From NCBI GenBank assembly GCA_018650445.1, contig JABIFX010000203.1, forward strand, positions 1-64,000: DNA of 64,000 nucleotides. The letters run 5' to 3'. The stretch is from Fidelibacterota bacterium (GTDB lineage Bacteria > Fidelibacterota > UBA8477 > JABMPR01). Shown here in pieces: positions 8,148 to 17,066 of the stretch. The notes beneath the pieces are model-generated. The model did not search any database, was not told the DNA's origin, and worked only from the letters and a program-made list of their open reading frames with translations. Position numbers and translations under genes: made by a program. The number at the start of each line of letters is the position of its first letter. The stretch's first letter is position 1.

Positions 8148-9446
8148 TTATAGGTATCCAAATAGTCTTGGAAGGGCTTCCGTCAACCATGGGATATAAG
8201 TGATCAGCATAAGTACAGCAATCATAACGATGTAGAATGGCATCAATGATTTGGCAAGTTGCCCGATAGTCGTCTTTCCGATTCCACATCCCACAAATAA
8301 TACTGTGCCTACAGGTGGAGTGGTGAGTCCAATGCACAAATTTAGAATCATCATGATACCAAAGTGCAGCGGTGAAATACCAAGGGTGGCAACAACCGGC
8401 AGAAAAATGGGTGTGAAGATTAATACAGCAGGTGTCATATCCATAAAGGTTCCCACCACCAGCAGAATCAAGTTGATGATAAGTAGGATTAGAAATTTGC
8501 TTTCAGTCATACTTACCAGCGCATGACTAATGCTCTGTGGGATATTTTCATATGAAAGTATCCATGACATAGCCGAGGAAGCACCAATCAATAACATGAC
8601 CATGGCTGTAATTTCTACTGTCTTCAGTAATATCTCAGAAAGCTGAGCAACTTTGACTTCCTTGTAAAATACTACCGAAAGCAACAGTGAGTAGAGCACA
8701 GCTATGGCAGAAGCTTCTGTGGCAGTAAAAATTCCACCGATAATTCCACCAATGACAATCACAATGAGCATCAGACTAGGAATTGCATCTCCGAGTTTCT
8801 TGATTGCATATATCAGTGTTGGTCGTTCACCCTTAGGATACTTTCGAATTGTGGCGATGATTGCTGCAGCACCTATCAATCCTAGACCTAATAGAATTCC
8901 TGGGATATAGCCTGCAATAAACAGAGCCGCAATAGATACACCACCACTAGCCAATGAATACACGATGAGGATATTGCTGGGAGGAATCAAAAGACCCGTG
9001 GTTGAGGCGGTAACCGTTAGAGCAGTATTAAAATTCTTGTCATAGCCTTCTTTGTTCATCACAGGGATCATAAAACCACCAATGGCTGTAGTTGCAGCAG
9101 CAGCAGACCCTGAAATGGCACCAAAGAACATACAGGCCACCACATTCACATAGGCTAATCCACCAGGGAACATCCCAACCAGGACTTTTGCAAAATCAAT
9201 GAGTCGTCTAGCAATCCCCCCTCTTCCCATGAGCTGACCAGATAAAATGAAAAATGGGATAGCCAGCAAAGCAAAACTATCAATACCCGTAGCCATTCTC
9301 TGTGCAATCGTGGTTATTGCAGGTCCCACTGGAATAGTGAATAACATTGTAAACATGGTTGAGAGACCAATACTGAAGGCAATGGGGACATTAAAAGCTA
9401 CCAGAACCACAAAACTAACGATGAGGACGAGAATCGAGATATCCAT
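8148..9446 (-). CDS. dctM: TRAP transporter large permease (DctM-like)
   Basis: A 432-aa, very hydrophobic protein of about 12 membrane segments. It has the conserved large-permease features FFILSGQLMGRGGIARRLIDFA, GSAAAATTAIGG and IGLTTPPVGTVLF. It forms the ion-coupled channel of a tripartite ATP-independent transporter in the inner membrane. Its ATG overlaps the end of dctQ by one base, so the two are translationally coupled. The neighbours uxaC, uxuB and kduI suggest uptake of a uronate such as glucuronate or an unsaturated uronate. Confidence 0.9.
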   Translation of the reverse strand: MDISILVLIVSFVVLVAFNVPIAFSIGLSTMFTMLFTIPVGPAITTIAQRMATGIDSFALLAIPFFILSGQLMGRGGIARRLIDFAKVLVGMFPGGLAYVNVVACMFFGAISGSAAAATTAIGGFMIPVMNKEGYDKNFNTALTVTASTTGLLIPPSNILIVYSLASGGVSIAALFIAGYIPGILLGLGLIGAAAIIATIRKYPKGERPTLIYAIKKLGDAIPSLMLIVIVIGGIIGGIFTATEASAIAVLYSLLLSVVFYKEVKVAQLSEILLKTVEITAMVMLLIGASSAMSWILSYENIPQSISHALVSMTESKFLILLIINLILLVVGTFMDMTPAVLIFTPIFLPVVATLGISPLHFGIMMILNLCIGLTTPPVGTVLFVGCGIGKTTIGQLAKSLMPFYIVMIAVLMLITYIPWLTEALPRLFGYL

Positions 9447-9940
9447 CAGTTCACCTCCTCAAATGAGGTTCGACCCTTTAGGGCGTCGAGGATGACATCT
9501 ATTGAGTAAATAACCATGATGCTGCCGCTTAAAGGAAGCACCAAATAGATATACCCCATTTTTAAACCCAATGAGGCTGATATCTGATTCAGTGTAAACG
9601 TGAGAGCAACTAATTTGATTCCACCTATCACCAGAATGAGCACAGAAAAGAGGATAATTGCCAGATAAATGCCAATCATGAGCATATCCTTCTGGCGTCC
9701 CTGTAACTTGGTTGAGAGTATATCAATGCCCAGATGGGCTCGGGTCCTCAGCGCATAGCTTCCCCCTAACACACCGATCCAGATAAGAAGAAATCTGGCC
9801 AATTCTTCAGTGTATGAACTGGGTGATGACATCAAAAATCGAGTTGCCACCTGCCAGGTTACAACCAGGACAATCGCGCCCATCAATCCAATGAGAAATT
9901 TTGAGAGTAATTTATCGAGAAGACTAACTATTGCTTTCAT
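9446..9940 (-). CDS. dctQ: TRAP transporter small permease (DctQ-like)
   Basis: A 164-aa protein with four predicted membrane helices and the usual small-permease features: an N-terminal LLSKFLIGLMGAIVLVVTWQV helix and YTEELARFLLIWIGVLGGSYALRT. It pairs with DctM and links it to the substrate-binding protein. Its start overlaps the dctP stop by four bases and its end meets dctM, so the three subunits form a tight P-Q-M block. Confidence 0.88.
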   Translation of the reverse strand: MKAIVSLLDKLLSKFLIGLMGAIVLVVTWQVATRFLMSSPSSYTEELARFLLIWIGVLGGSYALRTRAHLGIDILSTKLQGRQKDMLMIGIYLAIILFSVLILVIGGIKLVALTFTLNQISASLGLKMGYIYLVLPLSGSIMVIYSIDVILDALKGRTSFEEVN

Positions 9941-10941
9941 AATTCGTTTCCCTTGACTGTATCCATTGCAGCTATTTCCTGTATGAGCTCGTAGATGGGC
10001 GTCTCGCGATAACTTTCATGCATATCCCTGACTGAATTTTGAAATTTCCCTTTATGTGGCCTGATGATTTCAACGCCTGCCTTGACGACTTCGGCCAAAG
10101 CATGATCAGTTGATTCTTTCCAGAGTTTTCGTTGGTAGACAACAGACTCATCAACCGCTTCCTGAAGCCAAATTTGCTGTTGTGAAGTAAGAGATTCCCA
10201 AACAACCGTACTAATCAACAGGATATCCGGAACTGAAGTATGCTCATCCAATGAATAATATTTACAGACTTCATAGTGTTTGGAGAGATAGAAACTGGGA
10301 GGATTATTCTCTGCTCCATCGACCACCCCCTGTTGCAGAGCAGTATAGAGCTCACCCCAGGAAATGGGCGTAGCTGACCCACCCAGCGATTGGACCATCT
10401 GTACTGCTGTCTGGCTTTTCATGACTCTAATTTTTAAGCCTTCAAGATCAGATGGTGAATTGATAGGATTTTCTTTTGTGTAGAAACTGCGACTTCCAGC
10501 ATCATAATATCCTAAACCCCGTAATCTGAAATCCTGCCCAGCCAGGAGGATATCCTTCCCTAACTGCCCGGTCAGCATCTGCCATAAGTGATCCTCACTT
10601 CTAAACACATAGGGAATGCTGAATAGCTTCATTTCTGGGACAAATGATTCCATGGGACTGGCAGAAACCTTGGTCATGGCCAAACTACCAATCTGAAGAA
10701 GTTCGATAAGCTCCCTCTCTGCACCCAATTGGCCACTGGGATAGATATCCATCTGCATACTGCCAGAGGATTTTTCAGCAAGTCTTTCTGACATAAATTC
10801 CATGGCGAGATGGACTGGGTGGGTTGGATCTAAACCATGCGCAAGCTTGATTACTGCAGTATCTGATCTCTGCGAACAAGACAGGAGTAAAAGCAGTGAT
10901 AGAGAAAAGAGAATCGTCTTAATCATTTGAACTACTTTCAT
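9937..10941 (-). CDS. dctP: TRAP substrate-binding lipoprotein (DctP family), likely uronate-specific
   Basis: A 334-aa protein with an N-terminal signal and a lipobox (LLLLLSC), so probably anchored in the periplasm. The DctP fold is shown by KLAHGLDPTHPVHLAMEFM, GLKIRVMKS (with the conserved Arg that usually binds the substrate carboxylate), WGELYTALQQGVVDGAENNP and YY…HT. Family members with this P-Q-M order next to uxaC/uxuB commonly bind glucuronate or galacturonate, and that specificity is inferred from context. Confidence 0.88.
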   Translation of the reverse strand: MKVVQMIKTILFSLSLLLLLSCSQRSDTAVIKLAHGLDPTHPVHLAMEFMSERLAEKSSGSMQMDIYPSGQLGAERELIELLQIGSLAMTKVSASPMESFVPEMKLFSIPYVFRSEDHLWQMLTGQLGKDILLAGQDFRLRGLGYYDAGSRSFYTKENPINSPSDLEGLKIRVMKSQTAVQMVQSLGGSATPISWGELYTALQQGVVDGAENNPPSFYLSKHYEVCKYYSLDEHTSVPDILLISTVVWESLTSQQQIWLQEAVDESVVYQRKLWKESTDHALAEVVKAGVEIIRPHKGKFQNSVRDMHESYRETPIYELIQEIAAMDTVKGNEL

Positions 10942-10956
10942 CAGGAGGCTTTCAGG

Positions 10957-12387
10957 TTACAGGTTATAGGCTGACTTTACGAGATCATAAGCCAGAGCCT
11001 GGCTCATTTCCCTTGCAGTACCCAGTTCAATGCGATGGGTTGCCACCAGACCAGCCAAATAATTGGCATCCACACGTCGGCTTAAATCATGACGAGCCGG
11101 GATTGACAATAGTGCCCGTGTATCATCGTTAAACCCGACCGTATTATAGATAGATGCGGTTTCACTAGTGAGCTCTCTGAAGCGTGTCATCCCCTCAATA
11201 CTATCATTAAACCACCAGGCTGGTCCCAGCTTTAACGCGGGATAATGACCTGCAAGAGGCGCCAGCTCTCTGGCATAGTTGGTCTCATCAAGGGTAAAAA
11301 CTATCAACTTTAAGCGCTGGTCATTGCCATAGCGGTTCAGAAGCGCATGCAAATTCCGAGTGTACTCAGTTTGAATGGGAATATCTGCACCTTTATCCCC
11401 TCCAAAATGCTTGAACACATACTCATTATGATTTCTAAATGATCCGGGGTGAATCTGCATGACCAAACCATCCTCGATACTCATACGTGCCATTTCCATA
11501 AGCATGTGCCCAGAAAACCGGATGGTATCTTCTGCGGTAATGCTATTGTTTAGTGCCTTGGAATAAATGGTTTCAGCCTCTAATGCGCTCAACTCCATGG
11601 TAAGGGGTGTTGCTACACCGTGATCAGTCGAGGTAGCACCCATATTTTTGAAAAACTCACGACGAATCTGCAAAGCGTTTATAAACGCGGAATAAGTGGT
11701 TAATTCAGTCCCAACCAGTTCACCCAGAGCATTGATGTTAGTCCGCCAATCAGGATGAATAATGTTGGACACTCCATCAGGTCTGAAAGTGGGTATGACT
11801 TTCCCACCCCATCCTGAATCCTGGATTACCTGATGGTGCGCCAGGGTATGGGTTGCATCATCTGTGGTTGAAATCACCTCAATTTTGAAACGGTCAACAA
11901 TGTTTCGCGGAAGGAAATCCGGGGTCCTCAGAGCTGTGTCGATAGTATTGTAAAAAGATTCTGAATTTTCTGGTGTGAGATTTTCACTCATTCCGAATAC
12001 TTCAGCAAACACGTGGTCGAACCAAGCCCCTACAGGTGTCCCTGCAAATAAATAGTAATACTGACTAAATAGCTGCCAGATCTGTCGCGGGTCCTCTTCC
12101 ACTGATCCACCATCTAAACGAGGGATGCCAAGCTTCTCTAGGCCTACTCCCTGGGAGTATAGCATCCGAAATACATAGTGATCCGGGGTGATCAGCAGGT
12201 GGGCAGGATCTGTAAACGGTAGGTTCTCTGCAAACCATCTGGGATCAGTATGCCCATGAGGAGAAACAATAGGAAGATCCTTGGTCCCGGCATAAAGATC
12301 CCTGGCAATACTTCTAATCGAAATATCAGGACTAAAATATCTGTCCGGGTTGAGGAAAGATGAAGTAGGACTTATTTTGTTATTCAA
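10957..12387 (-). CDS. uxaC: Uronate isomerase
   Basis: A 476-aa protein, close to the usual 470. It carries the UxaC signature SPHGHTDPRWFAENLPF near the N-terminus (metal-binding HxH), followed by TTDDATHTL, PTFRPDG, MQIHPGSFRNHN and GFNDDTRALLSIPARHD. It interconverts D-glucuronate with D-fructuronate, and D-galacturonate with D-tagaturonate, in the cytoplasm. The start appears to be TTG at 12387, supported by an AAAGGA sequence just upstream, because no better in-frame ATG precedes the conserved region. It follows the galU-like gene by 15 bases. Confidence 0.93.
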   Translation of the reverse strand: MNNKISPTSSFLNPDRYFSPDISIRSIARDLYAGTKDLPIVSPHGHTDPRWFAENLPFTDPAHLLITPDHYVFRMLYSQGVGLEKLGIPRLDGGSVEEDPRQIWQLFSQYYYLFAGTPVGAWFDHVFAEVFGMSENLTPENSESFYNTIDTALRTPDFLPRNIVDRFKIEVISTTDDATHTLAHHQVIQDSGWGGKVIPTFRPDGVSNIIHPDWRTNINALGELVGTELTTYSAFINALQIRREFFKNMGATSTDHGVATPLTMELSALEAETIYSKALNNSITAEDTIRFSGHMLMEMARMSIEDGLVMQIHPGSFRNHNEYVFKHFGGDKGADIPIQTEYTRNLHALLNRYGNDQRLKLIVFTLDETNYARELAPLAGHYPALKLGPAWWFNDSIEGMTRFRELTSETASIYNTVGFNDDTRALLSIPARHDLSRRVDANYLAGLVATHRIELGTAREMSQALAYDLVKSAYNL

Positions 12388-12402
12388 ATACGGAATCCTT
12401 TC

Positions 12403-13263
12403 CTACTTGATGATATCTTTTAGGAAGGTTCTGAATTCCTTGGCAAACTCAGGTCGTTTGAGACCAAATTCAACAATGGTTTTGAGGTAATCCATCTTAT
12501 TCCCAATATCATGTCGTTTACCTTGAGCTCTCAACGCATAGATTGATTCTCGTTGCAGGAGGATGTTCATCGCATCTGTAAGTTGAATTTCATCATGTTT
12601 GCCAGGTGATGTTTCTTCCAAACAAGTGAAAATCTGAGAAGTAAGTATATAGCGACCTGCAAAAGCCAAATTTGAGGGTGCCTCTCCTGTATCAGGCTTC
12701 TCAATCATAATATTTATTTTTTTTAGCCGTTCAGAAAGGTCATCTCCTCCAACGATGCCATATCGAGACACCTTCTCAGCTGCGACTTCCTCCACTGAAA
12801 CCACAGATTGTTGGTACTGATCATAGATATCAATGAGTTGTCTGGTGACTGGAATAGTTGAATCCACAATGGTATCACCAAGAAGAACAGCAAAGGGTTC
12901 TTCCCCAACATGCTGTTTGGCGTGCAAAATGGCATCACCAAGGCCCTTGGTTTCCTTTTGGCGGATATAGTGAATGTCAGCCATCTCACCGATCTGTCGC
13001 AGCATCTGATACCAGGACTCATCCTCTTTCTGAGCAAGTATATTCTCAAGTTCCCAGTTTCGATCAAAATGGTCTTCTACGGCTCTTTTGCCTTTACCGG
13101 AGATGATCAGGATATCAGTAATCCCTGAATCGATGGCTTCCTGCACCACATACTGTATGACAGGTGTATCAATAATGGGTAACATTTCTTTTGGCTGTGC
13201 TTTGGTGGCTGGTAAAAATCGTGTACCGAGACCTGCAGCGGGTATGACGGCTTTTTTTATCAT
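12403..13263 (-). CDS. galU: UTP-sugar-1-phosphate uridylyltransferase (GalU-like)
   Basis: A 286-aa nucleotidyltransferase with the GalU signature AGLGTRFLPATKAQPKEMLP, then VLLGDTIVDS and the KPDTGEAPSNLA…GRYIL segment. GalU normally makes UDP-glucose from UTP and glucose-1-phosphate. Here it lies 15 bases downstream of a glucuronokinase-like gene in a uronate operon. The attractive inference is that it acts on glucuronate-1-phosphate to make UDP-glucuronate. Sequence alone does not separate these substrates, and an ordinary GalU role is possible. Confidence 0.87.
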   Translation of the reverse strand: MIKKAVIPAAGLGTRFLPATKAQPKEMLPIIDTPVIQYVVQEAIDSGITDILIISGKGKRAVEDHFDRNWELENILAQKEDESWYQMLRQIGEMADIHYIRQKETKGLGDAILHAKQHVGEEPFAVLLGDTIVDSTIPVTRQLIDIYDQYQQSVVSVEEVAAEKVSRYGIVGGDDLSERLKKINIMIEKPDTGEAPSNLAFAGRYILTSQIFTCLEETSPGKHDEIQLTDAMNILLQRESIYALRAQGKRHDIGNKMDYLKTIVEFGLKRPEFAKEFRTFLKDIIK

Positions 13264-13278
13264 AAAATGTCCTGTGCT

Positions 13279-14298
13279 CTAACTTAGAATGGGCTTAATA
13301 ACGCGAACCTTGATCCGTTTCATCTCTGAAATAAGACGAATCAATGATGCTTCACTCTCATACAAACCAACAATGGATCCACCTGATCCTGCGAATTTGG
13401 CAGAAGCACCACAGGCTCTGGCAGTTTCAATCATAGCAAGATTTTCTTCAGAGATGTTCATAATTTGACGACGGAGGTCAAAATTCCGATTAATGAGTTT
13501 GTTTAATTCAGGAAGATTGTTTCCAAGAATACATTTCCGTCCCTGGAACGCGAGATCAGCAATCTCAGACAGAGTGTCTCTGACCAGAGCTTCCCCCTGG
13601 TGGTATCTGACAAAAATATCGTTAAGCACAGCTCCAGAGACCTTCCCTAATTCCTCCTTATATGCAATAAACAAATTCCCTGCAAACTGTGGAGTTAAGG
13701 ATTCATAGACACCATGATTGACTTTTTTAAATTTTTCTTCATCAAAATCCATATAGACACAGCCTCCATAAACTTGGATCACTCTGTCCTGAAGTCCTGC
13801 ATTGATGCCCAATTCATCAGTTTCGACACTCAGAATGAGGGTAGGCAAAGTCGCTTTGGGAATTTCGACCTCATAGAATTTCATCAAGGCTGACATAGTA
13901 GCTGTAATGATGGCGCTTGACCCCGCCATGCCTACCTGTCTTGGAATTGTCGAGCGGTAGCGAATGGTGAAATTTTTATTTTGGAGTGTCTTGCCCTGGA
14001 TTATGCAATATTCATTAAATTTCTTAATAGTGGCTTTAATCAAACGCTCACCCCCATAGTATCCATGAAGCTCAATTCTCTCAATGAGACTGCTCATACT
14101 GGGAAATTCATTGATATCTTCTGGGTCAGCTTCAATTCTCAGTTCGGGACTTTCATACAAGGTCACCCAAGCACCAAAGTTCTTTATTGCTATGGAGATG
14201 GTTTTCCCGAAATAGCCGTCAGATGGGTTTCCCAGTAGCCCCGCACGAGCATAGGCTCTTTCTTCGATGATCATGATATGACCTATCTGCCCATCCAA
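13279..14298 (-). CDS. GHMP kinase, plant-type glucuronokinase-like
   Basis: A 339-aa GHMP-family kinase. The N-terminal ERAYARAGLLGNPSDGYFGK, the phosphate-binding PRQVGMAGSSAI, GLQDRVIQVYGG and the C-terminal KFAGSGGSIVGL closely follow what I recall of Arabidopsis glucuronokinase, which makes glucuronate-1-phosphate from glucuronate and ATP. The first ATG overlaps kduD by 16 bases. The ATG at 14274 (MIIEERAY) leaves an 8-base gap and may be the real start. Together with the adjacent uridylyltransferase it would form a salvage route to UDP-glucuronate. Substrate is inferred from resemblance and context. Confidence 0.8.
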   Translation of the reverse strand: MDGQIGHIMIIEERAYARAGLLGNPSDGYFGKTISIAIKNFGAWVTLYESPELRIEADPEDINEFPSMSSLIERIELHGYYGGERLIKATIKKFNEYCIIQGKTLQNKNFTIRYRSTIPRQVGMAGSSAIITATMSALMKFYEVEIPKATLPTLILSVETDELGINAGLQDRVIQVYGGCVYMDFDEEKFKKVNHGVYESLTPQFAGNLFIAYKEELGKVSGAVLNDIFVRYHQGEALVRDTLSEIADLAFQGRKCILGNNLPELNKLINRNFDLRRQIMNISEENLAMIETARACGASAKFAGSGGSIVGLYESEASLIRLISEMKRIKVRVIKPILS

Positions 14299-15044
14299 CC
14301 ACCATCGACCAAAATGGTGGTGCCGTTGATATAATCAGAGGCTGGTGAACTGAGAAAGACAACCGTTCCAGCAATATCTGATGGTTTACCCCATCTTCCG
14401 GCAGGAATTCGCTCAAGAATGGCTTTGTTCCGAACTGGATCAGCCTGCAAGGCAGCAGTGTTATCAGTTGCGATATAGCCTGGAGCAACTGCATTTATAT
14501 TCACTCCCCGACCTGCCCATTCATTGGATAGTGCCATAGTGAGGGTCTTTATACCTCCCTTACTGGCAGCATAGCCAGGAACCGTAATACCCCCCTGAAA
14601 AGAAAGCAGTGAGGCTATAAAGACAATTTTACCTCGACCCCGAGCAAGCATCCCTTTACCGATCTCGCGGCTTAGAATAAATTGTGAACGGAGATTCACA
14701 TCCAGGACCTCATCCCAGTGGTCATCTGAGTGTTCTTCTGCAGGTTGACGCTTGATGGTTCCCGCATTATTGACAAGTATATCGATTTCTTTATGGTCGG
14801 AGTTAACTGTTGAGACAAATTCTATAACTGACTGTCTATCAGAGAGATCACAGGTATACCCAAAGAAGGTTTTCTCTTTTAACTCACAATATTTCTGTAA
14901 TTCAGAGAACTGACCGGAACGGGAAACTGCCAGCATGTTCGCACCTGCATCTACCAGTGCTTTTGCTATTGCCAAACCAATCCCACGACTTGCGCCAGTA
15001 ACCAGAGCTGTACGACCTGCGACAGAAAACATGTTTTGATTCAT
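14283..15044 (-). CDS. kduD: 2-dehydro-3-deoxy-D-gluconate 5-dehydrogenase (KduD)
   Basis: A 253-aa SDR with TGASRGIG, NNAGTIKRQPAEEHSDDHWD and the KduD-typical SLLSFQGGI…GYAASKGG and IPAGRWGKPSDIAG stretches. It reduces 2,5-diketo-3-deoxygluconate to KDG in the cytoplasm, the step after KduI. Two bases separate it from the kduI stop, and its 3' end overlaps the glucuronokinase ORF. This pair handles the 4,5-unsaturated uronates released by GH105. Confidence 0.9.
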   Translation of the reverse strand: MNQNMFSVAGRTALVTGASRGIGLAIAKALVDAGANMLAVSRSGQFSELQKYCELKEKTFFGYTCDLSDRQSVIEFVSTVNSDHKEIDILVNNAGTIKRQPAEEHSDDHWDEVLDVNLRSQFILSREIGKGMLARGRGKIVFIASLLSFQGGITVPGYAASKGGIKTLTMALSNEWAGRGVNINAVAPGYIATDNTAALQADPVRNKAILERIPAGRWGKPSDIAGTVVFLSSPASDYINGTTILVDGGWMGR

Positions 15045-15046
15045 AT

Positions 15047-15880
15047 CTACCTCAATGTATCCATATCGATAAAATCCATATCTGCAAAAGCTTGATTCTC
15101 ACCACCCATACCCCAGATAAAGGTATAGTTGCTGGTACCTGCGGCAGAATGCATGGACCAGCTGGGACTGATAACAGCTTGCTTATTCTTCATAACCAGA
15201 CTTCGCATCTCATCCGGTTTTCCCATGAAGTGGAACACTCTGTCTTTCGGCTCGAGTGCGTAATACATGTAAATCTCCATCCTTCTTGGATGCAAGTGTG
15301 GTGGCATGGTATTCCAGACCTGACCTGATCCCAGAGAAGTGATACCCATAACGATCTGACAGGTATTCAGAGCGCCGGGATGGATCAGTTTGTTTATCCG
15401 ACGCATGTTTGCGGAATCTGCCTGACCAAGTTCTTCAACCTCTCCTTCATCGTTTTTTATCAGTTTTGTTGGGTAGGCAGCATGAGCGGGGAAACTCATG
15501 AGGTAGTATTCAGCTGGCTGATTGGTATTTTTGCTCGCAAAGGATATCTGCTTTGAACCCTTGCCGATATACAGGGCATCGCCATGTTCAAGCTCATAGT
15601 CTGTACCATCAACGGTGACACTACCACCCTGTCCAATGTTGATAACGCCGATTTCTCGACGTTCTGCAAATACCTCAGTTGCCATTTCCTGAAGGCTACC
15701 TACCAACTCTAGAGCAGTCCCCGTGGGAACGGCTGAGCCTACAATGGCGCGATCTACATCAGCATAGAGCAGTTTTAGCTCTCCAGGCTTAAATAGATGC
15801 TCGACGAGGAAGTTTTCACGCATTTCTTCTGTGTTCATCCGTGGGTAGGCTTTGTCGTTGGGTAGATATCTGGTTTCCAT
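15047..15880 (-). CDS. kduI: 5-keto-4-deoxyuronate isomerase (KduI)
   Basis: A 277-aa cupin-type isomerase of normal family length. Visible signatures are INIGQGG, the metal-binding PHLHPRRMEIYMYYAL and the second ligand site WSMHSAAGTSNY. It converts 5-keto-4-deoxyuronate, formed spontaneously from unsaturated uronic acids, into 2,5-diketo-3-deoxygluconate for KduD. It is directly upstream of kduD in the operon. Confidence 0.93.
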   Translation of the reverse strand: METRYLPNDKAYPRMNTEEMRENFLVEHLFKPGELKLLYADVDRAIVGSAVPTGTALELVGSLQEMATEVFAERREIGVINIGQGGSVTVDGTDYELEHGDALYIGKGSKQISFASKNTNQPAEYYLMSFPAHAAYPTKLIKNDEGEVEELGQADSANMRRINKLIHPGALNTCQIVMGITSLGSGQVWNTMPPHLHPRRMEIYMYYALEPKDRVFHFMGKPDEMRSLVMKNKQAVISPSWSMHSAAGTSNYTFIWGMGGENQAFADMDFIDMDTLR

Positions 15881-15909
15881 TTGTGCTCCGGTTCTATTGA
15901 TATGAATGT

Positions 15910-17058
15910 TTAGTCTATAATCGTTATCTGCAATGGTGCTGCGGTACGGTTGATATGTGTTAGAATATTGTCTGTCCAGGACGCTTCATCGGTGACCCAG
16001 GGACTCTTTGACCAACCCGCTCCAGCCCAATAGGCTACTTTGTCACTTGAGCCAGGATTGAGGGGCATGAGATACTGATCACCATATTTTTTGATCAATA
16101 CTTCTCTTACAACTGGAGACTGAACAATTGCGGTACCCAATGTCCCGTTATCACCTTTTATTCCTTCATGCATAATCATGTAATTATCTGAACTATTGAG
16201 ACTTACGGGAATATCCGAATGTTGTGGATGGGCAAGTAATCCAGCAACAATACATGGTCGATTCTTAGCCTGGTCGATCCATTTAAGGTGACTTTCCATG
16301 AAATTCAAGTGCTGACTCAAATCCAGACTGATGCGTTTGGTTTCGGTAAGTTTGTGTTCTTCCGGTCCCCATTCAGCATAGTCTAACTCGAAAACAAAAC
16401 GTAAGGGTCCATTGGCCAACACACGATAATCAGTAAAATTATTTGACACATATAGAGAATCATTGTAGAGCAGCCCCAGGCCGCCACAACCCACAGTGGG
16501 ACCTACTTTATAGAGATCTGCCCCTTCCCCTATATCTTTGTGATATTTTCCATGTGCATACCATTTGTCAATGATGGGATAGTCCACACGTTTAACCCAG
16601 ACATCCACCCCACTACTGATCTCACCGGTTGATTCCAGTGCTGGACCATACATGCGAAAGGCAATCCGGTCATTTTCCCAGGCAAAATCGTCCTTGCGCT
16701 CTGGTACAAATCGACCAAACACATTCGAACCCGCTGTACTGTTCTCCTCTTCGGTATTGATCAAGAACACCTCAAGGGTTTCCAAAGGATCAACATCCAC
16801 CTGAATGAGCAATGATTCCCAGGACTGGTCTTGATCAAGGTCCAGGAGTTGAATTGGCAATGTGGTACCTTCAGGGGAATCCTTGACCTGTATAGGAAGA
16901 TCACAATTGAGCTGATCTGAAAACTGGCTCCGTTGAAGGGTAATGATCTCGCTTCGCTGGAGCTCTAAAGGATTGTAGACTTCCACCACGAGACCGGTTG
17001 AGGCGCAGCTGAATAACAACACTGAAAGCAGACTTAGTATAAGCGCATTTCTAAGCAT
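15910..17058 (-). CDS. DUF4861-family lipoprotein
   Basis: A 382-aa lipoprotein (lipobox LLFSC, Cys18) of the DUF4861 type. The family pattern is visible as DKWYAHGKYHKDIGEGAD and VGPTVGCGGLGL. The rest is beta-rich. Proteins of this family occur in polysaccharide-utilisation clusters that attack uronic-acid polymers, and I am not aware of a settled function. It lies 8 bases downstream of the PL38-like gene, with which it may cooperate in the periplasm or on the outer membrane. A lyase or accessory binding role is possible but unproven. Confidence 0.72.
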   Translation of the reverse strand: MLRNALILSLLSVLLFSCASTGLVVEVYNPLELQRSEIITLQRSQFSDQLNCDLPIQVKDSPEGTTLPIQLLDLDQDQSWESLLIQVDVDPLETLEVFLINTEEENSTAGSNVFGRFVPERKDDFAWENDRIAFRMYGPALESTGEISSGVDVWVKRVDYPIIDKWYAHGKYHKDIGEGADLYKVGPTVGCGGLGLLYNDSLYVSNNFTDYRVLANGPLRFVFELDYAEWGPEEHKLTETKRISLDLSQHLNFMESHLKWIDQAKNRPCIVAGLLAHPQHSDIPVSLNSSDNYMIMHEGIKGDNGTLGTAIVQSPVVREVLIKKYGDQYLMPLNPGSSDKVAYWAGAGWSKSPWVTDEASWTDNILTHINRTAAPLQITIID

Positions 17059-17066
17059 GGTCAGAC

